From Mumia sp. Pv4-285 (lineage in GTDB: Bacteria; Actinomycetota; Actinomycetes; Propionibacteriales; Nocardioidaceae), in NCBI RefSeq assembly GCF_041320275.1, contig NZ_CP162023.1, positions 2,728,001-2,792,000 on the forward strand: DNA of 64,000 nucleotides. The letters are read 5' to 3'. Shown here one piece after another: positions 62,097 through 64,000 of the stretch (positions within the stretch are counted from its first letter, which is position 1; each line of letters opens with the position of its first letter). A program made the translations under genes and the position numbers. The notes below the pieces were generated by a model, which saw only the letters and a list, made by a program, of their open reading frames with translations, was not told where the DNA came from and made no database searches.

Positions 62097-64000
62097 TCAG
62101 CCGATCGTGCCTCCCCGTACGTCGTCGAGCACCGCAGCGCCGGCAGCAACGGTCCACAACCCGACGCGACCGCCGCGGGCGTCGAAGAACGCCCGGTCCG
62201 CTGCGTTGAGCGTCGCTGCCGCGAGCTGCTCGTCGTTGCGCCACACGGTCACGACGCCGTCCGTACCGACGCGCGCGCGGAGAACGTCTCCATCAGCCAG
62301 CGTGACCTGGGTGAGCCCGTAGTCGGTCCAGCCGTTTCGCGCCAGGCGCAGCGCGGAGACCCGGACGCCCTTGCTCCGGCCGTCGTAGACCACCGAGATC
62401 GCACCGGCGTCCGGGATCGAGCCGGTCTGCACCTTGAGCAGCAGACCCTGCGCTGCCCGCGTGTCCACCTGACGGATCCGCACCGACGCCTCCTGCGTCG
62501 TCCCGAACGACTCCTTCCACACGAGTGGGCCGCCCAGCCGGACGTCGAGCCCGCGGTCCACGACCCGGTAGAACGCCGGTCCTGGCAGGCCGGTCCAGCC
62601 GGCTCCGACTGGGCCGTCGGGGCGTTCGAAGTCGTCGAGCAGCCCGATGCCGACGGTGAAGGTGCGGGTCACCGGCTCGGCCGCGGCGTAGTCCTCGTCA
62701 CCGGGCTGCGACGCCGTGATCGTGCACGTTCCCGCTCCGGTCAGGGTCACCGTGCCGTCCTCGACGCGGCAGACGCCGGTCGCCTCGTACGAGACAGGCA
62801 GCGCGGAGGACGCCGTCGCCTCGAGCGCAAAGGGCGCATCCCCGTACGCCCGGGCCGGCAGCGGCTCGAGCGTGATCGTCTGCGCGACGTCGTACCCTTC
62901 GGGGCAGATGCTCGTGAGGCGGTCGTCGAGCCCGGCGGCGTTCCCCGGCTCGAGGCTCAGGACGTGGCAGCCGGCGGCGACGCCGTCGACGCGCAGGTAG
63001 CCCCGCTCGTACGCCGCCGGCGTCGCGCGGCCGTCCACGTACACGGTGTCGTCGCCCTCGGCCGCACCCGGCACGGACACCCTCGCGACGGTGTTGCCCG
63101 GGATGTGCACGCCGATGTCGGTACGCCCGTCGACCGTGTGGTGCGCGGCGCCGATGCTCCCCTTGAGCGTGGGCAGGGTGACGTGCGCCCAGTCGACCGC
63201 CTCGGGCTGCGGGCGTACGTCGAAGGTCGAGTAGCCCGGTGTCGTCGGCTCGATGCCGAACATGCCCTGTGGCACGTTGTACGCCGGCGAGGCCGCCCAC
63301 GGGTGGGACCACGTCATGTTGCTCTTCAACGAGACGTCCCACGCCTCCGCGGTGGCGCCGGCCCCCTTGGCGATCATGTTCATCCAGCTGCGCAGCCCGG
63401 TGCCGGTGAGCATCGCGTGCGCCGCCTCGGCACGGTCACCGTCGTACAGCGACTCCAGCACGAACGCCGCGCAGTAGACCGAGCACGCCATCCCGCGCGA
63501 CTCGATGTAGTCCGCCGTCTGCTCCGCGCGGTCGTCGCCGGCGAGGCCGAACGCGGTGGCGAACACGCTGGCGTGGAACGCGAAGTGGTCGACGGGGGTG
63601 CCGTCAGCGTTGAGCCCGTCGCGGTACGCACCCTTGGTCTCGTCGAAGAGCCTGGCGTTGGCCTCCTCGCGGAGCCGGTCGGCGGTCGCCGTGAAGCGTG
63701 CCGCGTCCGCGTCCTTGCCGAGGGCCTTCGCGATCTCGGCCATGTCGCGGTAGCTCTGGTGGCCGATCGCGTTGATGACGGTGTTGTACGGGCGGAAGAC
63801 GTAGCCGTCCCGCTCGGACGTCGGCCAGTCCACGATGTCGCAGTCGTTGCCGCATCCGCTCGCCCCGTTCGAGCCGGAGTTCTTGCGGATCAGCCCGGTG
63901 CTCTGCTCGAGCCACTCGTCGGGCAGCTTGTCGACCAGCGCGGCGTAGTTCATGGCGAGCGCGGCCGTGTCACCGGTCTGCTGGAAGCTGTCGTGGAACG
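62097..64000 (-). CDS. Alpha-L-rhamnosidase-like glycoside hydrolase (GH78), 5' end outside window
   Basis: The frame is open from base 64000 and gives 633 C-terminal residues. The first part (FHDSFQQTGDTAALAMNYAALVDKLPDEWLEQ, then DIVDWPTSERDGYVF and WDVSLKSNMTWSHPWAASPAY) matches the six-hairpin catalytic domain of GH78 enzymes, which release L-rhamnose. The GH78 C-terminal beta domain follows. A YDG/MBG-like Ig module (about 385-455, YGDAPFALEATASSALPVSY) and a LamG or DUF1080-like jelly-roll at the end come next. The last two probably bind sugars. Two cysteines in the catalytic part (SGCGNDCD) are unusual for a cytoplasmic protein and fit secretion. Confidence 0.88.
   Translation of the reverse strand, partial: FHDSFQQTGDTAALAMNYAALVDKLPDEWLEQSTGLIRKNSGSNGASGCGNDCDIVDWPTSERDGYVFRPYNTVINAIGHQSYRDMAEIAKALGKDADAARFTATADRLREEANARLFDETKGAYRDGLNADGTPVDHFAFHASVFATAFGLAGDDRAEQTADYIESRGMACSVYCAAFVLESLYDGDRAEAAHAMLTGTGLRSWMNMIAKGAGATAEAWDVSLKSNMTWSHPWAASPAYNVPQGMFGIEPTTPGYSTFDVRPQPEAVDWAHVTLPTLKGSIGAAHHTVDGRTDIGVHIPGNTVARVSVPGAAEGDDTVYVDGRATPAAYERGYLRVDGVAAGCHVLSLEPGNAAGLDDRLTSICPEGYDVAQTITLEPLPARAYGDAPFALEATASSALPVSYEATGVCRVEDGTVTLTGAGTCTITASQPGDEDYAAAEPVTRTFTVGIGLLDDFERPDGPVGAGWTGLPGPAFYRVVDRGLDVRLGGPLVWKESFGTTQEASVRIRQVDTRAAQGLLLKVQTGSIPDAGAISVVYDGRSKGVRVSALRLARNGWTDYGLTQVTLADGDVLRARVGTDGVVTVWRNDEQLAAATLNAADRAFFDARGGRVGLWTVAAGAAVLDDVRGGTIG

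Overview
This window is high-GC DNA with dense genes, frequent GTG starts and many 1-4 bp start/stop overlaps. It comes from an actinomycete. The order recA-recX ... miaB ... miaA-dapF-hflX ... lexA, with a LysM gene divergent from lexA, matches the conserved actinobacterial locus seen in Mycobacterium as Rv2719c-Rv2738c. A DUF6318-type lipoprotein, MT0933-type small proteins and a dispersed repeat built on CCGCTGGTCGAGG suggest a member of the Propionibacteriales (Nocardioidaceae-like). That placement is inference. No rRNA, tRNA, CRISPR array, prophage or transposase gene was seen.

Layout. 1-2525: an oligopeptide-type solute-binding lipoprotein (cut by the left edge) divergent from an RpiR regulator. 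2522-8045: accessory genes, including a putative secreted toxin with an overlapping immunity candidate, an M50-like membrane protease, a YjbR-family protein, a lipoprotein/PKD pair and a K+ channel. 8056-11948: three tandem paralogous secreted beta-propeller plus fibronectin-III proteins. 12057-15791: a DUF1330 protein, an ArsR-SRPBCC pair, and an operon of threonine aldolase, Rdx/SelT-W-H protein and beta-lactamase-like protein. 15802-19405: the SOS locus (LysM division-inhibitor type gene, lexA, DinG-family helicase). 19690-24646: a complete branched-chain amino acid type ABC importer (livG, F, H, M, K). 24756-29972: hflX, dapF, two TetR genes, an SRPBCC gene and miaA. 30038-34468: two MT0933-type small proteins, a methyltransferase, a Nudix hydrolase, miaB and a HAD hydrolase. 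34577-38027: a glutamate-type ABC importer (gluABCD). 38038-46121: small metabolic genes, CapA lipoprotein, M28 peptidase, recX, recA and a large catalase. 46230-54921: a compact cluster of glycosyltransferases, methyltransferase, molybdopterin oxidoreductase, two-component system, sugar epimerase and MTA-type phosphorylase. 54955-64000: DUF3046, an MMPL transporter with a divergent TetR gene, a DrrAB-like ABC exporter and the end of a GH78 alpha-L-rhamnosidase.

Regulation visible in the DNA. Actinobacterial SOS boxes (CGAAC-N4-GTTCG) lie between the LysM gene and lexA and in front of recA. Candidate operators lie in front of livG, the two TetR genes at 27214 and 57531, and the ArsR gene. Several intergenic regions carry unusually long perfect hairpins.

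Most interesting points. (1) The dispersed repeat has entered coding frames: it forms the N-terminus of the Rdx protein and the C-terminus of MiaA, each time through 24-bp (8-codon) sub-units. (2) The 46-55 kb cluster looks like an uncharacterised glycoconjugate or modified-sugar pathway under its own two-component system. (3) A toxin/immunity pair with an AT-richer tip. (4) A tandem triplication of secreted propeller proteins. (5) A palindrome shared between the TetR gene at 27214 and a site 22 kb away.
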